In this document: positions 8,818 to 18,350 of the stretch, piece by piece
How positions within the stretch are numbered: position 1 is the first letter of the stretch
How the letters are laid out: every line of letters starts with the position of its first letter
From: Cellulomonas iranensis NBRC 101100 = JCM 18110
Lineage (GTDB): Bacteria; Actinomycetota; Actinomycetes; Actinomycetales; Cellulomonadaceae
Assembly: GCF_001552375.1 (NCBI RefSeq)
Contig: NZ_BCRB01000012.1
Span: forward strand, 1 to 64,000
Reading direction: 5' to 3'
Length of the DNA stretch: 64,000 nucleotides
Made by a program: the position numbers and the translations under genes
The notes under the pieces: generated by a model
The model's input: the letters and a program-made list of their open reading frames with translations, nothing else
Told to the model about the DNA's origin: nothing
Database searches by the model: none

Positions 8818-9843
8818 GTGCGAGTCGGTCTGCTGACCGGAGGCGGCGACGTCCCGGGCCTGAACGCCGCGATCCGAGCGGTCGTCAAGCGGGGGGAGGG
8901 TGAGCACGGGCACTCGATCATCGGCTTCCGCAACGGCTGGAAGGGCGTCGTCGACGGCGACGTCATGCCGATGGGCCGTCAGCACATCCGCAACGTCCTG
9001 CCCACGGGCGGCACGCTGCTGGGCACCGCGCGGTTCCACCCGCACGCGTCCGACGGCGGGCTCGACGCGGTGCTCGCGACCCTCGAGGCCGAGCGCATCG
9101 AGGCCCTCATCTGCATCGGCGGCGACGGCACGCTGCACGCCGCGAGCAAGGTGGCCGAGGCGGGCGTCAAGGTCGTCGGCATCCCGAAGACCATCGACAA
9201 CGACGTGTGGGGCACCGACGCGTCGATCGGCTTCGACACGGCCGTCAGCATCGCGACCGAGGCGATCGACCGCATCCACACGACGGCCGAGTCCCACAAC
9301 CGCGTGATGATCGTCGAGGTCATGGGCCGCACCGCCGGCTGGATCGCGGTGACGTCCGGCATCGCGGGCGGCGCCGAGCTCGTGCTGGCGCCCGAGGACC
9401 CGTTCGACATCGACAAGGTCGTGAAGTTCCTCAAGCACCGGCACCGCGCGCACGCGAGCTTCTCGATCCTCGTCGTCGCCGAGGGAGCCGTGCCGGCCGA
9501 GGGCACCTCGATGCACTACGAGACGCAGGTCGGCAAGTTCGGCGAGATCGTCGCCGGTGCGATCGGCGAGCGGCTCAAGGTCGAGATCGAGCAGCGCACG
9601 GGCTTCGACACGCGCGTGACGGTGCTGGGGCACACGCAGCGCGGCGGGATCCCCACGGCGGCCGACCGCATCCTCGCGTCGCGCTTCGGCGTGGCGGCGA
9701 TCGACGCGGTGACGGCCGGCACGACGAACGTCATGACGGCGATCCGGGGCGAGGAGGTCGTGCTCGTCCCGATCCAGGAGATCGCCGGGAAGGTCAAGCA
9801 CGTCCCGCAGGACCTGCTGACCGTCGCGCGGGCGCTCGCCTGA
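8818..9843 (+). CDS. pfkA: 6-phosphofructokinase (PfkA family)
   Basis: 341 residues. Phosphorylates fructose 6-phosphate, the committing step of glycolysis. Recognised by LTGGGDVPGLNAAIR at the N-terminus, IGGDGT (Gly104), PKTIDNDV (Lys124), GFDTA and GRTAGWIA. Gly104 is the residue usual for ATP users whereas Lys124 is the residue usual for pyrophosphate users; actinobacterial group III PFKs show this mixture and are reported as ATP-dependent. The GTG start is preceded by GAGGAG. Monocistronic: stem-loops lie on both sides. No allosteric properties can be read directly. Confidence 0.93.
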   Translation: MRVGLLTGGGDVPGLNAAIRAVVKRGEGEHGHSIIGFRNGWKGVVDGDVMPMGRQHIRNVLPTGGTLLGTARFHPHASDGGLDAVLATLEAERIEALICIGGDGTLHAASKVAEAGVKVVGIPKTIDNDVWGTDASIGFDTAVSIATEAIDRIHTTAESHNRVMIVEVMGRTAGWIAVTSGIAGGAELVLAPEDPFDIDKVVKFLKHRHRAHASFSILVVAEGAVPAEGTSMHYETQVGKFGEIVAGAIGERLKVEIEQRTGFDTRVTVLGHTQRGGIPTAADRILASRFGVAAIDAVTAGTTNVMTAIRGEEVVLVPIQEIAGKVKHVPQDLLTVARALA

Positions 9844-9860
9844 CGGCCCCTTTGCCTGTG

Positions 9861-9890
9861 CCGCCGTCCACCCGATAGGGTGGACGGCGG
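9861..9890 (+). terminator. 13-bp stem-loop after pfkA
   Basis: Arms 9861-9873 and 9878-9890 pair perfectly with the tetraloop GATA, 17 bases after the pfkA stop. The loop and the right arm also contain TAGGGT (9876-9881), a possible -10 box for rpsA, so terminator and promoter appear to overlap. Confidence 0.6.
9876..9881 (+). promoter_or_regulatory. Possible rpsA -10 box
   Basis: TAGGGT resembles the actinobacterial -10 consensus and lies 166 bases before the rpsA start, which would leave a long untranslated leader. No convincing -35 is visible, and the hexamer is part of a strong hairpin. Confidence 0.35.
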
Positions 9891-10047
9891 TGATACGCGC
9901 GCTCTCGCGTTCTCGCCCTGCCCGTGGTCCGGCCGTCGGCCGACGTCGGGGGCGGGTTCCGGGAACACCCGGGCGATCGGCGCTGTTGCCGAGACGACAC
10001 CACTCCTGTCCGCACTACATCCTGTCCGCATCGGAGCCCACCCCTAC

Positions 10048-11538
10048 ATGAGCATCTCCACCCCCGCGAAGCCCGCCGCCCCGCAGGTCGCGGTGAACGA
10101 CATCGGTTCGGCCGAGGACTTCCTCGCCGCGATCGACGCCACCATCAAGTACTTCAACGATGGCGACATCGTCGAGGGCACCATCGTCAAGGTCGACCGC
10201 GACGAGGTCCTGCTCGACATCGGTTACAAGACCGAGGGCGTCATCCCCTCCCGCGAGCTGTCCATCAAGCACGACGTGGACCCCGGTGAGGTCGTCAAGG
10301 TCGGCGACGAGGTCGAGGCCCTGGTCCTCCAGAAGGAGGACAAGGAGGGTCGGCTGATCCTGTCCAAGAAGCGCGCGCAGTACGAGCGGGCGTGGGGCAC
10401 GATCGAGAAGATCAAGGAGGAGGACGGCGTCGTCACCGGCACCGTCATCGAGGTCGTCAAGGGCGGCCTCATCCTCGACATCGGCCTGCGCGGCTTCCTG
10501 CCGGCCTCCCTCGTCGAGATGCGTCGCGTCCGCGACCTCCAGCCGTACGTCGGCAAGGAGATCGAGGCCAAGATCATCGAGCTCGACAAGAACCGCAACA
10601 ACGTGGTCCTGTCGCGCCGTGCGTGGCTCGAGCAGACGCAGTCCGAGGTGCGCTCGACCTTCCTGCAGACCCTGCAGAAGGGCCAGGTCCGTCCGGGCGT
10701 CGTGTCCTCGATCGTCAACTTCGGCGCGTTCGTCGACCTGGGCGGCGTGGACGGGCTCGTGCACGTCTCCGAGCTGTCCTGGAAGCACATCGACCACCCG
10801 TCCGAGGTCGTCGAGGTCGGCCAGGAGGTCACGGTCGAGGTGCTCGAGGTCGACTTCGACCGCGAGCGGGTCTCCCTGTCGCTGAAGGCGACGCAGGAGG
10901 ACCCGTGGCAGGCGTTCGCCCGGACGCACGCCATCGGCCAGGTCGTGCCCGGCAAGGTCACCAAGCTGGTCCCGTTCGGTGCGTTCGTGCGCGTCGAGGA
11001 CGGCATCGAGGGCCTCGTGCACATCTCGGAGCTGGCCGTGCGCCACGTCGAGATCCCCGAGCAGGTCGTGCAGGTCGGCGACGACGTCTTCGTCAAGGTC
11101 ATCGACATCGACCTCGAGCGTCGCCGCATCTCGCTGTCGCTCAAGCAGGCGAACGAGGGCTTCGACCCCGAGTCGGAGGACTTCGACCCCGCGCTGTACG
11201 GCATGGCGGCCGAGTACGACGAGCAGGGCAACTACAAGTACCCCGAGGGCTTCGACCCGACGACGAACGAGTGGCTCGAGGGCTTCGAGGCCCAGCGCGA
11301 GGCGTGGGAGGCCCAGTACGCGGCCGCCCACGAGCGCTGGGAGGCCCACCGCAAGCAGGTCGCCGCGGCGGCCCAGGCGGACCTCGACGCGCAGAACTCG
11401 GACACCGGTGCGTCGACGTCCGGCGGTGGCGGCGGGGCGATCCCGTCGACCTACTCGTCCGCGACGGAGGAGGCCACCGGCACCCTCGCGTCCGACGAGG
11501 CGCTCGCCGCGCTGCGCGAGAAGCTCACCGGCAACTGA
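10048..11538 (+). CDS. rpsA: 30S ribosomal protein S1
   Basis: 496 residues with four S1 RNA-binding repeats (about residues 36-105, 120-190, 207-277 and 292-362), each with a G-x-V-x-x-V...F-V-D/R-L pattern, then an acidic, Ala/Gln-rich C-terminal tail with a glycine run. S1 binds mRNA and aids initiation on the 30S subunit; the four-repeat form is usual for actinobacteria, against six in enterobacteria. Only a weak purine run (GGAG at 10033-10036, eleven bases upstream) precedes the ATG, as often seen where S1 controls its own translation. In-frame sequence upstream of 10048 is non-conserved leader. Confidence 0.96.
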   Translation: MSISTPAKPAAPQVAVNDIGSAEDFLAAIDATIKYFNDGDIVEGTIVKVDRDEVLLDIGYKTEGVIPSRELSIKHDVDPGEVVKVGDEVEALVLQKEDKEGRLILSKKRAQYERAWGTIEKIKEEDGVVTGTVIEVVKGGLILDIGLRGFLPASLVEMRRVRDLQPYVGKEIEAKIIELDKNRNNVVLSRRAWLEQTQSEVRSTFLQTLQKGQVRPGVVSSIVNFGAFVDLGGVDGLVHVSELSWKHIDHPSEVVEVGQEVTVEVLEVDFDRERVSLSLKATQEDPWQAFARTHAIGQVVPGKVTKLVPFGAFVRVEDGIEGLVHISELAVRHVEIPEQVVQVGDDVFVKVIDIDLERRRISLSLKQANEGFDPESEDFDPALYGMAAEYDEQGNYKYPEGFDPTTNEWLEGFEAQREAWEAQYAAAHERWEAHRKQVAAAAQADLDAQNSDTGASTSGGGGGAIPSTYSSATEEATGTLASDEALAALREKLTGN

Positions 11539-11573
11539 CGGACCGCGGGCCGACGCCCGCGCCCGGCACGCCA

Positions 11574-11608
11574 CGACGGCCGGTCACCCCTGGGGTGGCC
11601 GGCCGTCG
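11574..11608 (+). terminator. Long stem-loop after rpsA
   Basis: A 35-base near-palindrome (about 16 pairs including one G-U, tiny loop at 11590-11592) follows the rpsA stop by 35 bases and is a strong intrinsic terminator candidate without a T-tract. Confidence 0.65.
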
Positions 11609-11660
11609 CCGTCCCCGCGGCACGACGGCGGGGCGGGTCGCGCCCGGCGTCCGTGGTGGG

Positions 11661-11666
11661 CACGAT
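11661..11666 (+). promoter_or_regulatory. -10-like element, leaderless coaE
   Basis: CACGAT lies exactly six bases before the coaE ATG, and no Shine-Dalgarno sequence is properly spaced. Confidence 0.35.
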
Positions 11667-11672
11667 GGAGCG

Positions 11673-12302
11673 ATGCAGCGCATCGGGCTCACGGGAGGCA
11701 TCGCGGCCGGCAAGTCCGTCGCGGCGCGCAGGTTCGCCGAGCGCGGGGCGGTCGTCGTCGACGCCGACGTGCTCGCGCGCGCGGCCGTCGAACCCGGGAC
11801 GCCCGGTCTCGACGCCGTCGTCGAGGCGTTCGGCCCGGAGGTGCTCCGGGAGGACGGCACGCTCGACCGACCGGCGCTCGCCCGCGTCGTGTTCTCCGAC
11901 CCGGACGCGCGGTCCCGGCTCGACGCGATCGTCCACCCGGCGGTCCGGCGGCTCGCGGCCGAGCGCGAGGCGTCCGCCGCCGCGCTCGACCCGGGCGCCG
12001 TCGTCGTGCACGACATCCCGTTGCTGGTCGAGACGGGCCAGGCCGGCGACTTCCACGCCGTCGTGGTCGTCCACGCGCCCGCGGTGCTGCGGGTCGAGCG
12101 GCTCGTGCGGCTGCGGGGCATGACCCGCGCCGACGCGGAGGCGCGTGTCGCGGCGCAGGCGCGCGACGAGGAGCGCCTGGCGGTCGCCGACGTCGTGCTC
12201 GACGGCACGGGCGGCGACGCCGACCTGCGGCGGCAGGTCGACGAGCTGTGGGAGCGGGTCGCGGCCGAGCAGGACGCCGAGCGCGCCGCCGACACGCCCT
12301 GA
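11673..12302 (+). CDS. coaE: Dephospho-CoA kinase
   Basis: 209 residues. Catalyses the last step of coenzyme A synthesis, phosphorylation of the 3'-hydroxyl of dephospho-CoA. The P-loop GLTGGIAAGKS (Lys14) is at the very N-terminus, followed by the CoaE signature DADVLAR and the substrate-region motif HDIPLLVE. Length is the bare kinase; many actinobacteria have a longer CoaE with a C-terminal GrpB-like domain, which is absent here. The usual rpsA-coaE adjacency is kept, though with a strong terminator between them. Confidence 0.94.
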   Translation: MQRIGLTGGIAAGKSVAARRFAERGAVVVDADVLARAAVEPGTPGLDAVVEAFGPEVLREDGTLDRPALARVVFSDPDARSRLDAIVHPAVRRLAAEREASAAALDPGAVVVHDIPLLVETGQAGDFHAVVVVHAPAVLRVERLVRLRGMTRADAEARVAAQARDEERLAVADVVLDGTGGDADLRRQVDELWERVAAEQDAERAADTP

Positions 12303-12384
12303 CCCCGTCTGCCACACGCTCACGTGGCGGGTGCGGGACGTTCGTCCGCCGATGCGGCGAACCGGCGTCACTCCGACGGGTGAA

Positions 12385-12414
12385 TTGAACGCGTGTCCAC
12401 GCGAGGAGTACGGT
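12385..12414 (+). promoter_or_regulatory. Candidate promoter for unknown gene at 12502
   Basis: TTGAAC (12385-12390), an 18-base spacer and TACGGT (12409-12414) form a reasonable housekeeping promoter. A 7-bp hairpin (12457-12463 with 12468-12474) lies in the leader upstream of the ribosome binding site. Confidence 0.4.
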
Positions 12415-12501
12415 TCGACCGCCGATCACTCGGAGCGGGCGCGACGACGCGTCCGGGGGCCGCTGCGGCGGCCCGTCAGGGGAACAGCAGCCGGAGGAAC
12501 G

Positions 12502-12951
12502 ATGGCGCTCCAGTCGGTCGGCACGAACGGGTGGGAGGCGCGCCCGCTGCAGTCGAAGGCGTCGCTCTCGGTGGCCACGGGGACGCTCACGGCGACCCAG
12601 GTCCTCGATCTGGCGGTGAAAGCCGCCGCGGCGGTCGACGACCCGTCCGGCTGGCTGCGGACGGGGGAGCGCGGGTCGAGCAAGGTCTCGTTCGCCGTCC
12701 GCGACATGACGCGCGACGGCACCGAGCCGGTGCTGTTCTTCGACGCCGAGGTCGACCGGGCGGTGGGCCGCGTGACGGTGCGGACGCTCATCACGAGCTA
12801 CGTGACGCGCTCGTCGGGCGTGAGCGCGCTCCTGCCGGTCTCGAAGCGCAAGGTCGCGGGCTTCTCGACGTACCGCGCGTTCATGGACGGCTACGCGAAG
12901 CTGCTCAAGGAGGCGGACCCCGCGGCCTCGGTGTCGTTCAGCGGTACGTGA
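12502..12951 (+). CDS. Conserved-looking protein of unknown function
   Basis: 149 residues, no cysteine, no signal peptide and no membrane helix. The N-terminal half mixes Ala-rich helix (TATQVLDLAVKAAAAV) with beta-type strands; the C-terminal third contains a basic patch (PVSKRKVAG) and a helix (YRAFMDGYAKLLKEAD). I do not recognise the family; the alternating strand/helix pattern would suit a small alpha/beta fold. The start is supported by GGAGGA seven bases upstream and a plausible promoter further up. Flanked by coaE and uvrB but separated from both by over 60 bases, so probably a single-gene unit. Confidence 0.75.
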   Translation: MALQSVGTNGWEARPLQSKASLSVATGTLTATQVLDLAVKAAAAVDDPSGWLRTGERGSSKVSFAVRDMTRDGTEPVLFFDAEVDRAVGRVTVRTLITSYVTRSSGVSALLPVSKRKVAGFSTYRAFMDGYAKLLKEADPAASVSFSGT

Positions 12952-13005
12952 GACGGACGGGCCCCTCGGGCGGGCCCTCGCGGGGTCGTTGTCGGTGGCC
13001 CGACG

Positions 13006-13011
13006 TACGGT
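13006..13011 (+). promoter_or_regulatory. -10-like element, leaderless uvrB
   Basis: TACGGT is followed by six bases and the uvrB ATG. No Shine-Dalgarno sequence is present. No LexA-type palindrome is visible near this promoter. Confidence 0.45.
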
Positions 13012-13017
13012 GGTCGC

Positions 13018-15123
<2,106 letters not shown>

Positions 15124-15172
15124 CCGCGCGGCGCCGCCGCACGGGACCACCCGTACCGCCGCTGGAGGACTC

Positions 15173-15607
15173 ATGGACCGCAGGTTGCAGATCGTCGTCG
15201 ACGCGCACGACCCCCGCGGCCTGGGGGCGTTCTGGGCCGACGTGCTGGGCTACGTCGAGGAGCCGCCACCGCCGGGGTTCAGCACGTGGGAGGAGACCCT
15301 CCAGGGCTGGGGGCTGCCCGAGGACCGCTGGAACGACGCGTACGCGATCGTCGACCCCGACGGCGGCGGGCCGCGCCTGTTCCTGCAGAAGGTGCCCGAG
15401 GGCAAGGTCGCCAAGAACCGCCTGCACCTCGACGTCGGTCAGCCCGGACGCGCGCGCGGCGAGGAGCCCGACAAGCCCGCCGTCCGTGCGCGCGCGGACG
15501 AGCTCGTCGCGCGCGGAGCGACGCACGTGCGGGAGTTCGACGACCCGGCGCAGGGATTCTGGATCGTGCTGCAGGACCCCGAGGGCAACGAGTTCTGTCT
15601 GGTCTGA
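15173..15607 (+). CDS. VOC-fold (glyoxalase-like) protein
   Basis: 144 residues. Opens with a typical VOC beta-alpha start (LQIVVDAHDPRGLGAFWADVLGY), and ends with FWIVLQDPEGNEFCLV, the common end of actinobacterial glyoxalase/bleomycin-resistance-like proteins. Two paired beta-alpha-beta-beta-beta modules are expected. Substrate unknown; many members are uncharacterised. GGAGGA stands seven to nine bases before the ATG. It follows uvrB by 49 bases and could be cotranscribed. Confidence 0.85.
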   Translation: MDRRLQIVVDAHDPRGLGAFWADVLGYVEEPPPPGFSTWEETLQGWGLPEDRWNDAYAIVDPDGGGPRLFLQKVPEGKVAKNRLHLDVGQPGRARGEEPDKPAVRARADELVARGATHVREFDDPAQGFWIVLQDPEGNEFCLV

Positions 15608-15615
15608 CGCGACGC

Positions 15616-15652
15616 GCCGTCCGGCCGTCCGGCGCACGGACGCCCGGACGGC
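15616..15652 (+). terminator. Stem-loop after VOC gene
   Basis: Nine-base arms (15616-15624 and 15644-15652) pair across a 19-base loop that itself holds a smaller inverted repeat. It separates the VOC gene from the terC transcription unit. Confidence 0.45.
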
Positions 15653-15671
15653 GGTCCGCCGGTCCGTCACC

Positions 15672-15677
15672 TATAGT
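15672..15677 (+). promoter_or_regulatory. -10 box of terC operon
   Basis: TATAGT, about 12 bases upstream of the first conserved riboswitch element, so the transcript would start at the beginning of the aptamer. Confidence 0.55.
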
Positions 15678-15683
15678 GGCCCA

Positions 15684-15832
15684 CTGGAGGGGAGTACTCC
15701 CCGCGACGTCATCGTCATCACGGTCGCCATCGTTGCCGGCCCGGTGCCGTCGGCCGCGCGTCCGACCCGCTGGGTCCGGCGCTGGCGGAAGAGACCTCCG
15801 GTCATCAGCCGTACCCTTCCGGAGGTCGTTTC
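15684..15832 (+). promoter_or_regulatory. Manganese riboswitch (yybP-ykoY family)
   Basis: Three conserved blocks of the Mn2+-sensing yybP-ykoY class occur in order: GGGGAGTA (15689-15696), a GTCATCA-type block (15714-15720) and GAGACCT (15791-15797). The class is known to sense Mn2+ and to control TerC, MntP and related genes, and a terC gene follows directly. The expression platform is readable: GACCTCCGG (15793-15801) is the exact complement of CCGGAGGTC (15819-15827), which contains the GGAGG ribosome binding site seven bases before the GTG at 15833. One fold would therefore hide the ribosome binding site, suggesting translational control. The match is by eye. Confidence 0.8.
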
Positions 15833-16915
15833 GTGGATGTTCCTGTCTGGGCGTGGGCCGTCACCGTCGGCGCCATCCTGCTCATGCTCGCCGTCGACTA
15901 CGTGGGTCACGTGCGCTCGCCGCACGAGCCCACCCTGCGCGAGTCGGCCTGGTGGTCGGCCGGCTACGTCGGCGTCGCGATCCTCTTCGGCCTCCTCGTG
16001 TGGGGCGTGTGGGGCGCGACCTACGGCGGCGAGTACTTCGCCGGGTACGTGACCGAGAAGAGCCTGTCCGTCGACAACCTCTTCGTGTTCGTCCTCATCA
16101 TGGCGAGCTTCCGCGTGCCGCGGCTGTACCAGCAGAAGGTGCTGCTCATCGGCATCACGATCGCGCTCGTGCTGCGCACGGTCTTCATCTTCGTCGGCGC
16201 CGCGATGATCGAGAACCTGTCGTGGATCTTCTACATCTTCGGCGCGTTCCTGCTGTACACCGCGTGGACGCAGATCAGGTCGGGCAGCGAGGAGGAGGGC
16301 GAGTACCACGAGAACGCGGTGCTCCGCTGGACGCGTCGCGCGTTCCCGACGACCGACGACTACGTCGAGGACAAGATGGTCGTCCGCCGCGACGGCAAGC
16401 GGTTCATCACCCCGATGCTCATCGTCATGATCGCGATCGGCACCGCCGACATCATCTTCGCGGTCGACTCGATCCCGGCGATCTTCGGCCTCACGCAGGA
16501 GACCTACCTCGTCTTCACGGCCAACGCGTTCTCGCTGCTGGGCCTGCGGCAGCTGTTCTTCCTCATCGACGGGCTGCTCGACAAGCTCGTGTACCTGTCG
16601 TACGGCCTGGGCTTCATCCTCGGCTTCATCGGCGTGAAGCTGCTCATCCACGCGCTGCACACCAACGAGGTCGGCTTCATCAACGGCGGCGAGCACGTCA
16701 CCGCGATCCCCGAGGTCAACACGTGGGTGTCGCTCGGGGTCATCATCGCGACCCTGGTCGTCACCACGGTGCTGTCGTTGCGCCGCACCCGCAAGGACGC
16801 CGCCGCGTCCGCGGCCGCGCAGGCGTCGTCGCGCGAGGCGCGCCTGGGCGTGCACGCCGACGCCCCCGAGGGTCCCGGCGTCGGGCGTGACGAGATCCGG
16901 GACGACCGTCCGTGA
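15833..16915 (+). CDS. TerC/Alx-family membrane protein, first copy
   Basis: 360 residues, about nine hydrophobic helices. Contains the TerC hallmarks: ESLSVDNLFVF-type segment (KSLSVDNLFVF), acidic intramembrane residues and the repeated DIIFAVDSIPAIFGLT motif. TerC/Alx proteins are implicated in Mn2+ export, including Mn supply to exported enzymes, and historically in tellurite resistance. The preceding Mn2+ riboswitch supports a manganese role here. The hydrophilic C-terminal tail (about 45 residues) is variable. The stop overlaps the start of a second TerC gene. Confidence 0.92.
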   Translation: MDVPVWAWAVTVGAILLMLAVDYVGHVRSPHEPTLRESAWWSAGYVGVAILFGLLVWGVWGATYGGEYFAGYVTEKSLSVDNLFVFVLIMASFRVPRLYQQKVLLIGITIALVLRTVFIFVGAAMIENLSWIFYIFGAFLLYTAWTQIRSGSEEEGEYHENAVLRWTRRAFPTTDDYVEDKMVVRRDGKRFITPMLIVMIAIGTADIIFAVDSIPAIFGLTQETYLVFTANAFSLLGLRQLFFLIDGLLDKLVYLSYGLGFILGFIGVKLLIHALHTNEVGFINGGEHVTAIPEVNTWVSLGVIIATLVVTTVLSLRRTRKDAAASAAAQASSREARLGVHADAPEGPGVGRDEIRDDRP

Positions 16916-17949
16916 CCCACGAGCTGCCCGCGGCCTTCCAGGTCGCCTCGCTCGTCGCGGTCGTCGCGATCCTCCTGGTCGACCTCGCCATCGTGCGGCG
17001 CCGTCCGCACGTGCCGAGCGTGCGCGAGAGCGTCACGTGGGTGCTCGTGTACGTGGGTCTCGCGCTCGCCTTCGCCGGGCTGCTGTCCGTCGTCGGCGGC
17101 GCGGCGCCCGCGGGGGAGTTCGTCGCCGGCTGGTTGACCGAGTACAGCCTGTCGGTCGACAACCTGTTCGTGTTCCTGCTGATCATGTCGAGCTTCGCCG
17201 TGCCGCGGGAGCAGCAGCAGCGCGTCCTCATGGTCGGCATCGTCGTGGCCCTCGTGCTGCGCGGCGGGTTCATCCTGGCCGGTGCGGCGCTCATCGAGCG
17301 GTACACGTGGGTGTTCTACCTGTTCGGCGCCTTCCTCGTGTGGACGGCCGTGAAGGTCGCCCGCGAGGGCGCGGGCGACGACGACGAGGAGTACAGCGAG
17401 AACGCGGTCGTGCGGGTCGTGCGGCGCGTGCTGCCGATGTCCTCGACGTACGACGGCGGGAACCTGCGCACCGAGCGCGACGGGCGGCGGGTCTTCACGC
17501 CGCTGCTCGTCGTCTTCCTCGCGATCGGCACGACCGACGTGCTGTTCGCCTTCGACTCGATCCCCGCGATCTTCGGGCTCACGCACGACCCGTTCATCGT
17601 GTTCACCGCGAACGTCTTCGCGCTGATGGGGCTGCGGCAGCTGTACTTCCTGCTGGGGGGACTGCTCGACACGCTCGTCTACCTGCCCTACGGGCTGGCG
17701 GCGGTGCTCGCGTTCATCGGCGGGAAGCTCGTGCTCGAGGCGCTCGCGACGAACACGCTGGGCTTCGTCAACGGCGGCGAGCCCGTGGCGTGGGCGCCCG
17801 AGGTGCCGACCTGGCTCTCGCTCGTGGTGATCGCGGGCGCGCTAGGTGCCGCGACGGTCGCGAGCCTCGTGCTGGGCCCGCGACGGTCGGTCGCTGCGCC
17901 ACCCGCGCAGCACGACGACCCCCCGGCCCCCGGTCGACCGGGCGCCTGA
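16912..17949 (+). CDS. TerC/Alx-family membrane protein, second copy
   Basis: 345 residues, again with YSLSVDNLFVF and FAFDSIPAIFGLT, clearly homologous to the preceding gene along its whole length but diverged, so an old tandem duplication or two subunits. The GTG overlaps the upstream stop (GTGA), and there is no separate promoter, so it would share the riboswitch-controlled transcript. Acidic residues in the two conserved helices (SVDN and DSIPA) are kept in both copies, implying both are functional. Confidence 0.9.
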   Translation: MTHELPAAFQVASLVAVVAILLVDLAIVRRRPHVPSVRESVTWVLVYVGLALAFAGLLSVVGGAAPAGEFVAGWLTEYSLSVDNLFVFLLIMSSFAVPREQQQRVLMVGIVVALVLRGGFILAGAALIERYTWVFYLFGAFLVWTAVKVAREGAGDDDEEYSENAVVRVVRRVLPMSSTYDGGNLRTERDGRRVFTPLLVVFLAIGTTDVLFAFDSIPAIFGLTHDPFIVFTANVFALMGLRQLYFLLGGLLDTLVYLPYGLAAVLAFIGGKLVLEALATNTLGFVNGGEPVAWAPEVPTWLSLVVIAGALGAATVASLVLGPRRSVAAPPAQHDDPPAPGRPGA

Positions 17950-17958
17950 CGCGCGCGC

Positions 17959-17985
17959 GGGGTGGGCGCGTCTCGTGCCCACCCC
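17959..17985. terminator. Bidirectional terminator stem
   Basis: Arms GGGGTGGGC (17959-17967) and GCCCACCCC (17977-17985) with a nine-base loop, between convergent terC and YciI-like genes. Confidence 0.55.
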
Positions 17986-17997
17986 GGCCGGTCGGTC

Positions 17998-18288
17998 TCA
18001 GACGGTCGTCGCCCACGGGCCGAGCACGACGTCCCACACGCGCACCTCGGTGGCGGCGACGAGCCCCTCGCGCGCGAACGGGTCCTGCGCGAGCAGGAGG
18101 CGCAACGCGGCCTCGTCCGTGGCGCGGAACACGAGCAGAGCGCCCGGGTCGCCGTCCGTGAACGGTCCCGAGCCGAGCAGCGCGCCGGCGTCGGCCTGCT
18201 GCGCGAGCCACGCGCGGTGCTCGGGACGCACGGTGTCGCGCACGTCGGCGCGCTCGTCGTAGGTGTAGCGGACGGCGAATGTGGTCAT
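17998..18288 (-). CDS. YciI-like protein
   Basis: 96 residues, a single YciI/ferredoxin-like domain. The stretch RPEHRAWLAQQADAGALLGSGPF with the His and the DPG...LLVF strand is typical. YciI-fold proteins are uncharacterised or act as small muconolactone-isomerase-like enzymes; no role can be fixed. The start at 18288 is chosen from the family's N-terminus (MTTFAVRYTY) and from CAGGAT six bases upstream; the frame stays open beyond it through promoter sequence. Divergent from the acyl-CoA dehydrogenase gene across 62 bases. Confidence 0.85.
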   Translation of the reverse strand: MTTFAVRYTYDERADVRDTVRPEHRAWLAQQADAGALLGSGPFTDGDPGALLVFRATDEAALRLLLAQDPFAREGLVAATEVRVWDVVLGPWATTV

Positions 18289-18294
18289 GGCGAC

Positions 18295-18300
18295 ATCCTG
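18295..18300 (-). promoter_or_regulatory. -10-like element, leaderless YciI gene
   Basis: Minus-strand CAGGAT, six bases before the ATG at 18288. Confidence 0.45.
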
Positions 18301-18338
18301 CCCGAGCCGCGCGGCGCGGTGGGCGCGCGCGGCGGTGG

Positions 18339-18344
18339 CAGAGT
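18339..18344 (+). promoter_or_regulatory. -10-like element, leaderless dehydrogenase gene
   Basis: CAGAGT, six bases before the ATG at 18351. Together with the minus-strand element at 18295-18300 it makes a compact divergent promoter pair. Confidence 0.4.
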
Positions 18345-18350
18345 GGCGGC

